Assembly: GCF_023935105.1 (NCBI RefSeq)
Contig: NZ_CP096040.1
Coordinates: forward strand, 3,410,001-3,474,000
Reading direction: 5' to 3'
From: Caulobacter segnis
GTDB taxonomy: Bacteria; Pseudomonadota; Alphaproteobacteria; Caulobacterales; Caulobacteraceae
DNA length: 64,000 nucleotides
Made by a program: the position numbers and the translations under genes. The first letter of the stretch is position 1; every line of letters begins with the position of its first letter. Under the pieces are notes generated by a model. It searched no databases and was not told the origin of the DNA. It was given only the letters and a program-made list of their open reading frames with translations. This document shows, piece by piece, positions 15,489-25,632 of this stretch.

Positions 15489-16873
15489 CCGAAGCGCTGG
15501 CCACCGACGCGATCAACGCCGCCATCGTCCATGCCCACGGACGCGGCGGCGGCGAGGTCGTGCTGCCGGCTGGTCGCCACTTGTCGTTCTCGATCCGCCT
15601 GCTCAGCGGCGTGACCCTGCGGCTGGAGGAAGGCTGCGTGCTGGAGGCCGCCGCCCCGGCCATCCACGGCGGCGCCTACGACCCAGCCGAACCCAATCCG
15701 CACGACCTCTGGCAGGACTTCGGCCACAGCCATTGGCATAACAGCCTGATCTGGGCCGAAGACGCCGAGGACATCGCCATCGTCGGCCCTGGCCGCATCG
15801 ATGGCCTTGGCCTGACCCGCGAGGGGCCCGGCTCGCGCTGGAAGAAGCAGGCCGGCGAGTTTCCGCTCAGCATGGCCGGCCTCTCGGCCGAGGCGATGGC
15901 CGAGCTGTCGCCTCAGGTGGAGGCCATGGCGGGCCTGGGCAACAAGGCTATCGCCATGAAGCGCGTGAAGCGGGCCCGGATCGAGGGTCTGACCATCTTC
16001 CGGGGCGGCCATTTCGCGGTGCTGGCGACGGGATGCGAGGATCTGATCCTGCGCGACCTGATCGTCGATACCAACCGCGACGGCCTGGATATCGACGCCT
16101 GCCGCCGGGTGCTGGTCAGCGGCTGCCGGGTGAACACGCCCAATGACGACGCCATCGTGCTGAAAAGCTCCCTGGCCCTGGGCGAACGCATTCCCATTCA
16201 GGACGTGACCATCGAGCACTGCGAGGTCAGCGGCTTCGATCCCGGCGCCATGCTGGACGGGACCTTCGGCCGGACCCAGCTGGTCTCGCCCGATCAGGAC
16301 CGCGTCACCGGCCGCATCAAGCTGGGCACCGAGTCCAATGGCGGCTTCCAGAACGTGACGATCCGCGACTGCCGCTTCGTCCGCTCGCGGGGCCTAGCCC
16401 TGGAAGTCGTCGACGGCGGGACGATGGAGAATATCGTCTGCGAGCGGCTGCACCTGTCCGAAGTCACCACCGCTCCAATCTTCCTGCGGGTCGGCGACCG
16501 ACGTCGGGGGCCGGAAGGCACGCCGCTGGGGGCGATGCGGAACATCGTGCTGCGCGACATCGAGGCCTTCGACATCCTGCCCGACTACGCGGCCACCATC
16601 GCGGGCCTGCCGGACTCGCCGATCCAGAACGTGACCCTGGAGAACATCCGCCTGTCCTATCGCGGCGGCGGGCCGGCCGAGTGGGCGGAACGTAGGCCGG
16701 GCGACCTGCCCGAGGCCTATCCCGAGCCCAGCATGTTCGGCCCCTCGCCGGTCCACGGCCTGTGGGCGCGGCACGTCGATGGGCTGAAGATCGAAAACCT
16801 GACCATCGAGACCACGACGCCGGACGCCCGCCCCGAACGCCTGCTGGAGAACGTCCGCGAGGTCGCCGAATGA
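15485..16873 (+). CDS. GH28 polygalacturonase/rhamnogalacturonase family protein without signal peptide
   Basis: A 462-residue right-handed beta-helix protein. GH28 features are IVDTNRDGLDIDACRR, NTPNDDAIVLKSS (the NTD and DD-type catalytic acids), IKLGTESNGGFQN and repeated NVTIRDC-like rungs. It would hydrolyse galacturonide links in homogalacturonan or rhamnogalacturonan. GTG 15485 overlaps the previous stop (GTGA), and the protein begins TEALATDAINAA, directly at the beta-helix entry, with no signal peptide, unlike its three exported operon partners. Either it is cytoplasmic and acts on imported oligomers, or it leaves another way. Confidence 0.85.
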   Translation: MTEALATDAINAAIVHAHGRGGGEVVLPAGRHLSFSIRLLSGVTLRLEEGCVLEAAAPAIHGGAYDPAEPNPHDLWQDFGHSHWHNSLIWAEDAEDIAIVGPGRIDGLGLTREGPGSRWKKQAGEFPLSMAGLSAEAMAELSPQVEAMAGLGNKAIAMKRVKRARIEGLTIFRGGHFAVLATGCEDLILRDLIVDTNRDGLDIDACRRVLVSGCRVNTPNDDAIVLKSSLALGERIPIQDVTIEHCEVSGFDPGAMLDGTFGRTQLVSPDQDRVTGRIKLGTESNGGFQNVTIRDCRFVRSRGLALEVVDGGTMENIVCERLHLSEVTTAPIFLRVGDRRRGPEGTPLGAMRNIVLRDIEAFDILPDYAATIAGLPDSPIQNVTLENIRLSYRGGGPAEWAERRPGDLPEAYPEPSMFGPSPVHGLWARHVDGLKIENLTIETTTPDARPERLLENVREVAE

Positions 16874-17559
16874 TCCTGGACCGCCGCGCCCTGCTGGCCG
16901 GCCTGGCCGCCACGCCGTTCGCGGGTCAGGGCAAGCGCCTATACGCCGACGACTTCCGCCAGGGCCTGAAGCGCTGGGCGATCGAGGCCGAGAAGCCGGC
17001 GGCGGTCATGGCCCGAGATGGCGTGCTGGACATCGTCGCGCCCGCTGGCTTCACCGCCTGGTTCAAGCCGGAGCTGGTCGGCTCCGTGGCCATCACCTAC
17101 CAGGCCCAGGCGGTCTCGGAAGGCGGAGCGTTCGACCGGGTCAGCGACCTCAACTGCTTCTGGATGGCGCGCGAGGCCGATGGCGGCTCGCCGCTGGACC
17201 ACCCGCGCTCGGGCGCCTTCGCCGACTACGACACGCTGCGGACCTACTATGTCGGCCAGGGCGGCAACACCAACACCAGCACCCGCTTCCGCCGCTATGT
17301 CGGCCGGCCGGGCGACCGGCCGCTGCTGCCGCAACACGACCACGCGGCCGCCGACGAGATGCTGGCGCCCAACCGCTGGACGACCGTGCGGCTGATCGCC
17401 GACGGCCAGCGCATCCAATACTGGAACGACGGCCGCCACCTGTTCGAGCACAACGATTCGCAGCCTTATACGCGCGGCTGGTTCGGGCTCCGGACCACGC
17501 AGAGCCATCTGCGGATCCGGAACTTCGAAGTGTTCAAGCTAGTCCCAGCTGGCCGGTAG
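16870..17559 (+). CDS. Exported DUF6250-like protein
   Basis: A 229-residue protein starting MILDRRALLAGLAATPF, a twin-arginine-type signal almost identical in its first residues to the acetylesterase at 13298. The mature part is beta-rich (LYADDFRQGLKRWAIEAE, VRLIADGQRIQYWNDGRHLFEHND, GWFGLRTTQSHLRIRNFEVFKL), like the DUF6250 / LamG-like folds found next to pectin enzymes. It may bind or cleave rhamnogalacturonan; the family is poorly characterised. ATG overlaps the GH28 stop. The 3' end overlaps the convergent lyase-like gene by 21 bases. Confidence 0.75.
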   Translation: MILDRRALLAGLAATPFAGQGKRLYADDFRQGLKRWAIEAEKPAAVMARDGVLDIVAPAGFTAWFKPELVGSVAITYQAQAVSEGGAFDRVSDLNCFWMAREADGGSPLDHPRSGAFADYDTLRTYYVGQGGNTNTSTRFRRYVGRPGDRPLLPQHDHAAADEMLAPNRWTTVRLIADGQRIQYWNDGRHLFEHNDSQPYTRGWFGLRTTQSHLRIRNFEVFKLVPAGR

Positions 17560-20217
17560 GCTGGCCGGCGCGGCGTCGCCGACCAGGGCCAGCAGCTCGA
17601 ACAGGTTCAGCGCCCATTGCGACGACTGGTTGGTCGAAACATTGGCCATCTCGTCGATCGGCTTCAACACGGCGTTCCCCGCCACGCGAGTGATCGGCGC
17701 GGGGCCGCGCTCCTGGCCGCTCTTGGTCGCGGTCAGGAACTCCTTCCAGGCGCGCTGGGCCAGGGCTGGATCGTTCAGCTTGCGCGCCGCCCAGGCGGTC
17801 AGCCGCGCGTGCCAGACGGGATAGCCGAAGTAGCGATCGATGGCCGCCTGGCCCAACGCCGCCTGACGCTCGGCCTGCGGGGCGTTGTAATAGGCGCAGA
17901 AGCGGGCCCAGGCCTTGGTCCAGGCCGGATCGTCGATCAGGCCGTCCAGTTCGAACACGAACTCGGCCCCGCCCATGATCGTCACCAGGTGGTAGCTGGT
18001 GGTGAAGGCCGTGCCGAGATCATACAGCGTCGCCGTGGCCGGGTCGTAGCCGAACGGCGGGCCGGTGAACATGCCGTGGGACGAGCCGGCGATGGCGTCC
18101 AGGCCCTTGACGATCTTGTCGCGCCATTGGGTGTCGCCGGTCCGCTCCCAGGCCACCAGCCAGTTGCTGGCGAAGGCGAACCAGTCCGGGCCCGAACGAG
18201 CCTGGGTCGGATAAGTCGTCTTGGCGGCGACTTTGCGCACCGGATTGACGGCGGCCAGAGCGTGGTCGGCGTCCACCAGGCCGGCCATGATGTCGCCGGT
18301 CCGCTCGTCGGCGGTCAGATAGTAGTAGTGGCGGCGCAGCAGCGACTGGCTGATCCGGACCTCCTTGGCCCCGTCGCCCCAGTGGCTGACATTGTGGCGC
18401 GAGCCCAGCCCCTTGAATGGACCCAGATGGTACTGGTCGACTTCGCCGGTGTGGCGGGTCATCGCCTCGGCCATGCGGAAGATGTCGGCCCGGCCGGTGC
18501 GCATGAACGCGGTCCATAGCCACAGGTCCGGCACCAGCTCGCTGTTGTCCCAGGCGTAGCCGCCGACGTCGTAGCGCCAGGCGTGCCGGTCCTGGTCGTA
18601 GGTGTGCATCACATCACCGTGGTCCCAGAACCCGTACCAGCGGCGCTGCTCGACCTCGTGCCGGTAGAAGCCCAGCAGGCGCTCGTGCTCGGCCTCCAGC
18701 CTGGCCTTCACCGGTGTCGAGCGATCGACCGGCGCCCAGACGCCAAAGGCGCCGCAGCTTTGGTAGTAGGCCGGCGCGGCGACCGGCAGGGCCGGATCGG
18801 TCGTGGCCTTGGCCATGCCCGACAGCGCCTCGCGCGCTGGCGTGGCGGCCACCGGCCACAGGAAGACCTGGTTGGTGCGGGCGATCCCCAGCGGCGTCGA
18901 GTGCCCTTCCTCGACGTCCTCGTACTGGATCTCCAGGCCGTGGGCGCGGTCGCTGTAGTGGCGCAGGTCCATGGCGCCGGCCTGCGGCGACCACAGCCAC
19001 AGGGTCACGGTGGCGGCGTCGGTGGTCGCGCCCTTGATCTCCAGGCCGGTCGGATGGCGCTGCCAGAAGTGGCGCAGGCCGAACGCGACGCCGCCCGAAA
19101 CGCCGCCGACATAACCCAGGCCGGGAGACCGGCCGCCGTGGTCGGCGCGCAGCCAGCTGCTCCTGGTGTTGGTCCGCTTGTCGATCGCGAAGGCGTCGGC
19201 GTCGCCCTGGAACAGGCGATAGCCGTCCCAGGCGGGCACGGTCGCCAGCTGGTCGCGGGTCTTGGCGTCCATCGCCGCTAGGTCCGGGACGCGCTCGCCG
19301 CGCAACTGGTCCTGGAACTTGCCGGCCAGAGCGAACTTGGCCGGCTGCCAGCCCGGCAGGTTGCGGACCGCCTCGCCCCACATCCCCTCACCTTCGCCGG
19401 CGAAGCGGACATGACGGTTATGGAGCTCGTCGGTCAGCGGGACGTCGAAGCGGACGCCCAGGCCGGCGATGAAGTCCTTGTTCCCATCGCCGTCGAACAC
19501 GAAGCTGTGGGTCAGGGTCAGCCGCCCCTCGGCGTCGACCGCGACGCGCACGGTGAACGGCAGCCAGTCGCGACCGGCGCCGCGATGCTTGCCCTCAAAG
19601 CGCACCACCGCCCGCACCGGGCCCCGCTGCTCGACCATGACGGCGTCGATCGCGCCGTCGAAGATCTGGGTCTCACGGGTCCCGAGATCGCCCGGCGGCA
19701 GGGTCTGGTTCAGGCAGACGAGCCGCCCGCCGCGCAGGGTCTCGCGACCGGCCAGGCTGACGCTCTCGATGAGGTTGCCGCCCGTTCGCGCGAAGCGGCA
19801 GACCAAGTCGCCAGCGGCGACCTCGATCCGCTCCGGCGTTTCGCGCACCTGGACGGACTTGTTGGGTGAGATCGGCTTGCCAGGCCTAACCTGGAAGCCT
19901 TTGGGGGCCGGGCCCGCCAGGGCGTGACCCGTCCATTTCAGCGAGCCGTCGGGCCAGTAGGCCAGCGGCCAGGTTTGCAGCGGCAGAGCCTGGCCGTCGG
20001 CGCCGACGGCCGTCAGGGCGGTCTTGGCCTTGACCGCCCCGCGCGGCCAAGGCGCGCCCCAGACCGCCGCGCCGGGCGCGGTCGGCGGGAGCTCGCCCAG
20101 CCAGTGCAGATCGGCGGAGGCCGGCGCGGGCTTGGCGGCCCGCGCCGCTTCCGAAGCGACGGCCGTAAGCGCGAGGCTCGACACCAGCACGCCGCGACGC
20201 GTCGCTCCCTTGGTCAC
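17539..20217 (-). CDS. Exo-rhamnogalacturonan lyase-like exported protein
   Basis: An 892-residue protein with a Tat-type signal (TKGATRRGVLVSSLALTAVASEAARA). The N-terminal part has paired beta-domains (LPLQTWPLAYWPDGSLKWTGHAL is characteristic), and the C-terminal half is an alpha/alpha-barrel rich in Trp and Tyr (YAWDNSELVPDLWLWTAFMRTG, HWGDGAKEVRIS). This layout is shared by proteins annotated as exo-rhamnogalacturonan lyase family (PL26/YetA-like). GTG 20217 follows AGGAG. It lies 16 bases downstream of the TBDT gene and is probably cotranscribed with it. Confidence 0.75.
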   Translation of the reverse strand: MTKGATRRGVLVSSLALTAVASEAARAAKPAPASADLHWLGELPPTAPGAAVWGAPWPRGAVKAKTALTAVGADGQALPLQTWPLAYWPDGSLKWTGHALAGPAPKGFQVRPGKPISPNKSVQVRETPERIEVAAGDLVCRFARTGGNLIESVSLAGRETLRGGRLVCLNQTLPPGDLGTRETQIFDGAIDAVMVEQRGPVRAVVRFEGKHRGAGRDWLPFTVRVAVDAEGRLTLTHSFVFDGDGNKDFIAGLGVRFDVPLTDELHNRHVRFAGEGEGMWGEAVRNLPGWQPAKFALAGKFQDQLRGERVPDLAAMDAKTRDQLATVPAWDGYRLFQGDADAFAIDKRTNTRSSWLRADHGGRSPGLGYVGGVSGGVAFGLRHFWQRHPTGLEIKGATTDAATVTLWLWSPQAGAMDLRHYSDRAHGLEIQYEDVEEGHSTPLGIARTNQVFLWPVAATPAREALSGMAKATTDPALPVAAPAYYQSCGAFGVWAPVDRSTPVKARLEAEHERLLGFYRHEVEQRRWYGFWDHGDVMHTYDQDRHAWRYDVGGYAWDNSELVPDLWLWTAFMRTGRADIFRMAEAMTRHTGEVDQYHLGPFKGLGSRHNVSHWGDGAKEVRISQSLLRRHYYYLTADERTGDIMAGLVDADHALAAVNPVRKVAAKTTYPTQARSGPDWFAFASNWLVAWERTGDTQWRDKIVKGLDAIAGSSHGMFTGPPFGYDPATATLYDLGTAFTTSYHLVTIMGGAEFVFELDGLIDDPAWTKAWARFCAYYNAPQAERQAALGQAAIDRYFGYPVWHARLTAWAARKLNDPALAQRAWKEFLTATKSGQERGPAPITRVAGNAVLKPIDEMANVSTNQSSQWALNLFELLALVGDAAPASLPASWD

Positions 20218-20233
20218 GCAACTACTCCTGGAA

Positions 20234-23200
20234 CTAGAACTTCAGGCCCATGCCGACGAAGAAGCGGCGACCGAAGTAGCCGAGCTCGGTCAGGCGGATG
20301 TCGCCCGCGGTCGAGCGTTCCTCTTCCTTTGTCAGGTTCTTGCCCTCGACGAAGAACGAGATGTTCTGGACGCCGAACAGCTGCTGCGGCTTCCAGGTGA
20401 TCTTGCCGTCCAGATAGCCCGTCGCGTCGCGGTACACCGGCTGCAACGAGTTGTCGGCGGCCGAGACCAGGTACTTGGACCGGTAGTTGTAGGCCAGGCG
20501 GGCGTTGATCGGCCCCTTGTCGTACCAGACCGTCAGGTTGGCGCTGTCAGAGGACAGCCCCGGGAAAGGCAACGGCGAGCCGTCCAGCTGCGAGAACAGC
20601 TCGACGTCCTCGGCCTTCTGGTAGGTGTAGTTGGCGTCGACGCCGAAGCCCGAGAAGATGCCCGGCAGGAAGGTGAAGGCGGTCTTTGCCGTGATTTCCA
20701 CGCCCTGAATCTTGGCGCCGTCGCCGTTGATGTAGGTGCTGTAGTTGTAGAGCACCCCATCGCCATAGACGTCGCGCTTGCCCAGCAGCGTACGGTTGGA
20801 CAGGTAGAACGACTTGATGTCCTTCTTGAAAAGGCCCACCGAAACCTGGGTATCCTTGTTCGGATAGTATTCGAACGACAGGTCGTACTGGTTGGCGCGA
20901 TAGGGCTTCAGCGCGGGATTGCCGCCCACGCAGCTGGGTTCGTCGAACTCGCCGTTGGCGTCGGGCGAATTGTCGGTGGTGCAAGTCACCGTCGGCATCA
21001 GGAAGTCGAGACGTGGACGGGCCAGGAGTTGGGCGAAGCCAGCGCGCGCCGTCAGCTTGTTCGGGATGACCCAGAGCCCGGCGTTAAAGCTGGGCAGCCA
21101 GGCCGTATAGCTTTTGCTCGTGCTGACCAGCGCGTTAGACAGGGTGTAGGTGGTCGAAGAGCCGCCGTTCGTCGCCGCGTAGGTCTGAGCCCGCGACGAG
21201 ACACCAGTGCCAGTGCTTTCGGTGTGCACCCGACGCCAGCCGAAATTGCCCTCGACCTCGTAGTCGCCCAGCGGGAACTCGTAGTCGAACTTGATGTACT
21301 GGGCGTCGGTCTTCTCGGTCATATAGTACGGGAACTGACTGTAGGCCTTGCCGTCGCTGCCGACCGTCTGCTCGAGATTGTTCAGATTGAAGTGCGAGGC
21401 GTCGAGCTGGGCCGCCACCGTGTTGAAGTCTGGATACTTCCAGGTCGACGGAATGCCGCCGCCGCCGAAGTAGAAGTCGCTGGGCAGGCTGGTCATGGCC
21501 TGGGCGAAGATCGAATTCGAGAAGGCCCGCGACCAGGTCTCCGTCGTCGCCCAATAGCCGGTGGTCGAGGCCGGCGAGGCGTTGACCGGACTGGTCTGAT
21601 CGATCGTCTGGCTGGCCAGGATCGTCGCCGTCGAGTTCACCGCGTTCGAGTAGATGACGGTGTCGTCGGCGGTCGAATACGGATTGGCCCCGGCATTCAG
21701 GATGAAGCCGCCGTAGCCATAGCCCTTGGTGGAATAGTCCGTCACCCGACCACCGAACTCGATCTTCGGCACGAACGGCAGGTGCGTGTCGAAGTCGAAG
21801 TCGACCTTGTACTGGTCTTCCTTCGAGCTGGAATTCGATGGACGGTACTGGATCTGCCACTGACGGATGGCCGAGGCGTCCGCCGGGCTGTAGCCGTTGG
21901 CGAAGGTGAAGGCCGGATTGCCGGTCGATGGATCCAGAGTTACGGTCATGCCGGGCGTGTCGAAGCTGACGCTGACATTGTTGGTCTGCTTGACATTGCT
22001 GGTGTCGGCGCTGGAGCCCTGGAACTCGATCTGCAGGCGGTCGCCGCGATAATTGGCGCCGAAGTTGTAGTAGTTGGCGGTGGTGTCGTCCTGAAAGTCG
22101 CGGGCGCTGATGCCGAAGCCCGAATAGCCACCCGCGCCTGCCGTGGTCAGGCAGTTGCCCAGGGTGTAGGCCGTGACGTTGTGGTTGGCATCAACCTTGA
22201 CCGACGAGGCCGTCGTGTCGGTCGAGGAGCAGGCTGTCGCGGACGCCGCGTTGCGCAGACGGGTCAACGACGTGAAGTCGGTGCCATAGTTGATGTCGTT
22301 CAGGCGCTGCTTGCGTTGATTGCGCTCGTAGCTGACCCAGCCGTCGATCCGGTCGGTGAATCGAAACTGGGCCGTGAACTCGGCCGAGACGCGCTCGTCG
22401 TTGCGGGTCCAGACGCCGTAGCGGGCGGTGCGCGGCGCATAATCGTACCATTGCGACAGACAGGCCGTGCGCAGGTTGGCGGTCGAGATCTGGGTCGCGT
22501 CGGGCGTGGTCAGGCTGCTGCAGCCGGCCTGAGCGCCGACTCCCCGGGCCAAGGCGTTGATCTGGTCGCTGTAGAGAGCGCTGTAGTAGTCGACCGTTTT
22601 ATTGGCCGAGTTATCGAAGTCGGCGAATCGGCCCCAAGAGGTGTTGCGCACATAGTCGCCGCGCGTGTCGACGTCGTCATAGGTAACGTTGGCCATCAGA
22701 CCCAGGCGACCATCGAACAGCCTAGTGGTGGCTAGAACGTTGCCACGCGGCTTCCAGCCCTTGCCCGTATCCAGGTTCTGGGCCGACGCCGTGAGCGACA
22801 GCGTCGGCTTCTTGAAGTCCAGCGGCTTGCGGGTCTTGATCGAGACCGTGCCGCCGACGCCGCCCTCCGTCATGTCGGCGGTGAAGCCCTTGAACACGTC
22901 GATTGACGCGACCAGTTCGGAGGCCAGTTCACGGAAATCGTTGGCGCGGCCGCCCCCGCCATAAACCTGAAGGTTGCCGGCACTCGACAGCGTGCTCATG
23001 CCGTTGATTTCGACGCGGTTCAGGTCGGGTTCGACGCCGCGGATCGACACCGCATTGCCCTCGCCGAAGTCGCGGGCCAGTTGGACGCCGGTGATCCGAC
23101 CCAGAGCCTCGCCGACATTCTTGTCGGGGAACTGGCTGATGTCCTCGGCGACGATCGAGTCGGAAATGGTGCCGGCCCGCTTCTTGCGGTTCATGGCCGA

Positions 23201-23377
23201 TTGCAGGCTGGCGCGCGTGCCCACGACGATCTCATCGACGACGGTGGCTTCGTTCGCGCCCGGACCGGTCGGCGCCTGTTGCGCCCAGGCCTGGTCGGCG
23301 ATCGCGAGTCCGGCGCCGAGCGCGAGCCAGGAAACCGTGGCGGCGGTCGCGCGGCGGCGAGCCTTCGAGAATTGCAT
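20234..23377 (-). CDS. TonB-dependent receptor, rhamnogalacturonan-locus transporter
   Basis: A 1047-residue outer-membrane receptor. After a signal peptide ending near AWAQQ comes a TonB-box-like segment (VDEIVVG), the plug (AEDISQFPDKNVGEALGRITGVQL, VSIRGVEPDLNRVEINGM), then a long barrel ending in the aromatic C terminus FFVGMGLKF. ATG 23377 has a GGGAGGGA ribosome-binding site; the frame is open further upstream but only the 23377 start gives a signal peptide. Between lyase-like and PL11 genes, it most likely imports rhamnogalacturonan oligosaccharides, though specificity cannot be read directly. Confidence 0.9.
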   Translation of the reverse strand: MQFSKARRRATAATVSWLALGAGLAIADQAWAQQAPTGPGANEATVVDEIVVGTRASLQSAMNRKKRAGTISDSIVAEDISQFPDKNVGEALGRITGVQLARDFGEGNAVSIRGVEPDLNRVEINGMSTLSSAGNLQVYGGGGRANDFRELASELVASIDVFKGFTADMTEGGVGGTVSIKTRKPLDFKKPTLSLTASAQNLDTGKGWKPRGNVLATTRLFDGRLGLMANVTYDDVDTRGDYVRNTSWGRFADFDNSANKTVDYYSALYSDQINALARGVGAQAGCSSLTTPDATQISTANLRTACLSQWYDYAPRTARYGVWTRNDERVSAEFTAQFRFTDRIDGWVSYERNQRKQRLNDINYGTDFTSLTRLRNAASATACSSTDTTASSVKVDANHNVTAYTLGNCLTTAGAGGYSGFGISARDFQDDTTANYYNFGANYRGDRLQIEFQGSSADTSNVKQTNNVSVSFDTPGMTVTLDPSTGNPAFTFANGYSPADASAIRQWQIQYRPSNSSSKEDQYKVDFDFDTHLPFVPKIEFGGRVTDYSTKGYGYGGFILNAGANPYSTADDTVIYSNAVNSTATILASQTIDQTSPVNASPASTTGYWATTETWSRAFSNSIFAQAMTSLPSDFYFGGGGIPSTWKYPDFNTVAAQLDASHFNLNNLEQTVGSDGKAYSQFPYYMTEKTDAQYIKFDYEFPLGDYEVEGNFGWRRVHTESTGTGVSSRAQTYAATNGGSSTTYTLSNALVSTSKSYTAWLPSFNAGLWVIPNKLTARAGFAQLLARPRLDFLMPTVTCTTDNSPDANGEFDEPSCVGGNPALKPYRANQYDLSFEYYPNKDTQVSVGLFKKDIKSFYLSNRTLLGKRDVYGDGVLYNYSTYINGDGAKIQGVEITAKTAFTFLPGIFSGFGVDANYTYQKAEDVELFSQLDGSPLPFPGLSSDSANLTVWYDKGPINARLAYNYRSKYLVSAADNSLQPVYRDATGYLDGKITWKPQQLFGVQNISFFVEGKNLTKEEERSTAGDIRLTELGYFGRRFFVGMGLKF

Positions 23378-23667
23378 GGGGTGTCCCTCCCTTACCAGTT
23401 GGCCTGACGCTCCTTCCCAGGGCGCGTCGGACGCCTGCAGCACGCGGACTGGCCCTGAGGCGCAGCCGACGCACACCGGCGCATTCTTAGTACAAATACC
23501 GTAGTGCCATATGTTGAGATGTCAACGCAATTTATGGGAAGACACAATGGAGCTTTCGTGATGTAACCCTGAGCGATCCTGGGAGCGCCCTTTGTGGCGC
23601 GCACGACAGAAGCCGCGCCACGCGGCCTTCGGGATCGCGTAAGGCTTTCAGGGAGGGCGCGGCGCTC

Positions 23668-25632
23668 ATGACACCCCCGAGACACAAGCGACTCGGTGCG
23701 ACCGTCTGCGCCGCCGCGATCCTGCTGGCGACCGGCGCGGCTCAGGCCGCCCCGCGCTGGATGGAATCGCTGGATCGCGGCGTGGTGGCGGTTCCGGCCA
23801 AGGATGGCGGGACACTGGTCAGCTGGCGGCTACTGGGCGACGACCCGGGCGGCGCGGCCTTCAACCTCTACAAGGATGGTCGCAAGCTGAACGCCAAGCC
23901 GCTGACCGGCGGCACGGACTTCGTCGACAGGACCTCCGGCGCGGGCGCCTATACGGTGCGCCCGGTCAGCAAGGGCAAGGAAGGTCCGGCCAGCGCTCCG
24001 GTCCAGGTCTGGACCGACGGCTATCTCTCGATCCCGATCGAGCCGCCGCCCGGCGGCGTCACCCCGGCGGGCGAGACCTATACGTACACCGCCAACGACG
24101 CCAGCGTCGGCGACCTGGATGGCGACGGCCGCTACGAGATCATCCTGAAGTGGGACCCGACCAATTCGAAGGACAACGCCTTCGGCGGCTATACGGGGAA
24201 CGTCTATCTCGACGCCTACACCTTGGAGGGCAAGCGCCTGTGGCGCATCGACCTGGGCCGCAACATCCGGGCCGGCGCGCACTACACCCAGTTCCAGGTC
24301 TATGACTATGACGGCGACGGCAAGGCCGAGATCGCGGTGCGGACCAGCGACGGGACGATCGACGGGACCGGCAAGGTGCTGGGCGATCCGAACGCCGACT
24401 GGCGCGAGACCGGCGGCGAGCGGCCCCAGGCCGACCGCACCGGCGCCTTCGTCCAGCCGGACGGAACCAAGGTCGCCAAGGTCCAGGGCCGCATCCTCAA
24501 GGGACCCGAGTTCCTGACTGTGTTCGAGGGCGCGACCGGCAAGGCCCTGGCCAGCGCGCCCTACTCGCCCCCGCGCGATCCGCGCACCGACGCGCCCAGC
24601 ATCGCGCAGATGACGGAAATCTGGGGCGACGGCTACGGCAACCGCTCCGACCGGTTCCTCGCTGGCACGGCCTATCTGGACGGACAGCGCCCCAGCATCA
24701 TCATGGGGCGCGGCTACTATGCCCGCAGCACGATCGCGGCCTGGGACTTCCGGGACGGCAAGCTGACCCAGCGCTGGCTGTTCGACAGCTCAGCGCCCGG
24801 TAACGAGGCCTTCGCCGGCCAAGGCAACCACCAGCTCAGCGTCGCCGACGTCGACAGCGACGGTCGCGACGAGATCCTCTACGGCTCGATGGCGATCGAC
24901 GACACCGGCAAGGGCCTGTGGAGCGCCCGCCTGTTCCACGGTGACGCCATGCACGTCGGCGACCTCGACCCGACCCATCCTGGCCTGGAGAAGTTCGGCG
25001 TCCACGAAAGTCCGAAGATGAACGGCGGCGTCGGCGCGGCCATGCTGGACGCCAGGACCGGCAAGGTCCTGTGGAGCACGCCCACCGACCACGACACTGG
25101 CCGGGGCCTGGCCGCCGACATCGACCCGCGCTTCCCCGGCGACGAGGCCTGGGGCACGAATTCGGACGCGCTCTACACCGCCCAGGGCAAGGTCATCGAG
25201 GACGTGAAGCATCCGCGCCAGACCAATTTCGCCATCTGGTGGGACGGCGACGATTTGCGCGAGCTGCTGGACAAGAACCAGATCAGCAAGTGGGACTGGA
25301 AGACCGGCCAGGCCGCGCCGCTGCTGACCGCCGAGGGCATGACCTCGAACAACGGCACCAAATCCACCCCGGCCCTGTCGGCCGACATCCTGGGCGACTG
25401 GCGCGAGGAACTGATCCTGCGCGCCGAGGACAACAGGTCCCTGCGGATCTACGCCACGCCCTACCCCACCGACCGCCGTCTGGTGACCCTGATGCACGAT
25501 CCGCAGTATCGGGTCTCGATCGCCTGGCAGAACACCGCCTACAACCAACCACCGCACACCAGTTTCCACCTCGGCGCGGGCATGAAGCAGCCCAAGCCGG
25601 CGGCCATCATTACCCGGAAGGCGTCCCAATGA
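23668..25632 (+). CDS. PL11 rhamnogalacturonan lyase
   Basis: A 654-residue exported lyase: signal peptide to about ATGAAQAA, then PL11 hallmarks PRWMESLDRGVVAV, VSWRLLGDDPGGAAFNLYKDG and an eight-bladed propeller with repeated calcium-binding loops (DLDGDGRYEI, DYDGDGKAEIAVRTSDGT, DVDSDGRDEILYG, LGDWREELILRAEDN). PL11 enzymes cleave the rhamnose-galacturonate backbone by beta-elimination, leaving unsaturated ends for the GH105 enzyme at 42064. It is divergent from the TBDT gene (290-base intergenic) and overlaps the PL22 gene (ATGA). Confidence 0.92.
   Translation: MTPPRHKRLGATVCAAAILLATGAAQAAPRWMESLDRGVVAVPAKDGGTLVSWRLLGDDPGGAAFNLYKDGRKLNAKPLTGGTDFVDRTSGAGAYTVRPVSKGKEGPASAPVQVWTDGYLSIPIEPPPGGVTPAGETYTYTANDASVGDLDGDGRYEIILKWDPTNSKDNAFGGYTGNVYLDAYTLEGKRLWRIDLGRNIRAGAHYTQFQVYDYDGDGKAEIAVRTSDGTIDGTGKVLGDPNADWRETGGERPQADRTGAFVQPDGTKVAKVQGRILKGPEFLTVFEGATGKALASAPYSPPRDPRTDAPSIAQMTEIWGDGYGNRSDRFLAGTAYLDGQRPSIIMGRGYYARSTIAAWDFRDGKLTQRWLFDSSAPGNEAFAGQGNHQLSVADVDSDGRDEILYGSMAIDDTGKGLWSARLFHGDAMHVGDLDPTHPGLEKFGVHESPKMNGGVGAAMLDARTGKVLWSTPTDHDTGRGLAADIDPRFPGDEAWGTNSDALYTAQGKVIEDVKHPRQTNFAIWWDGDDLRELLDKNQISKWDWKTGQAAPLLTAEGMTSNNGTKSTPALSADILGDWREELILRAEDNRSLRIYATPYPTDRRLVTLMHDPQYRVSIAWQNTAYNQPPHTSFHLGAGMKQPKPAAIITRKASQ

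Noticed and set aside
20024..22735. 903-codon open frame antisense to the TBDT
   Set aside because: It lies fully opposite a clear TonB receptor, has no family motif and reads as charged low-complexity sequence. High GC keeps antisense frames free of stops.
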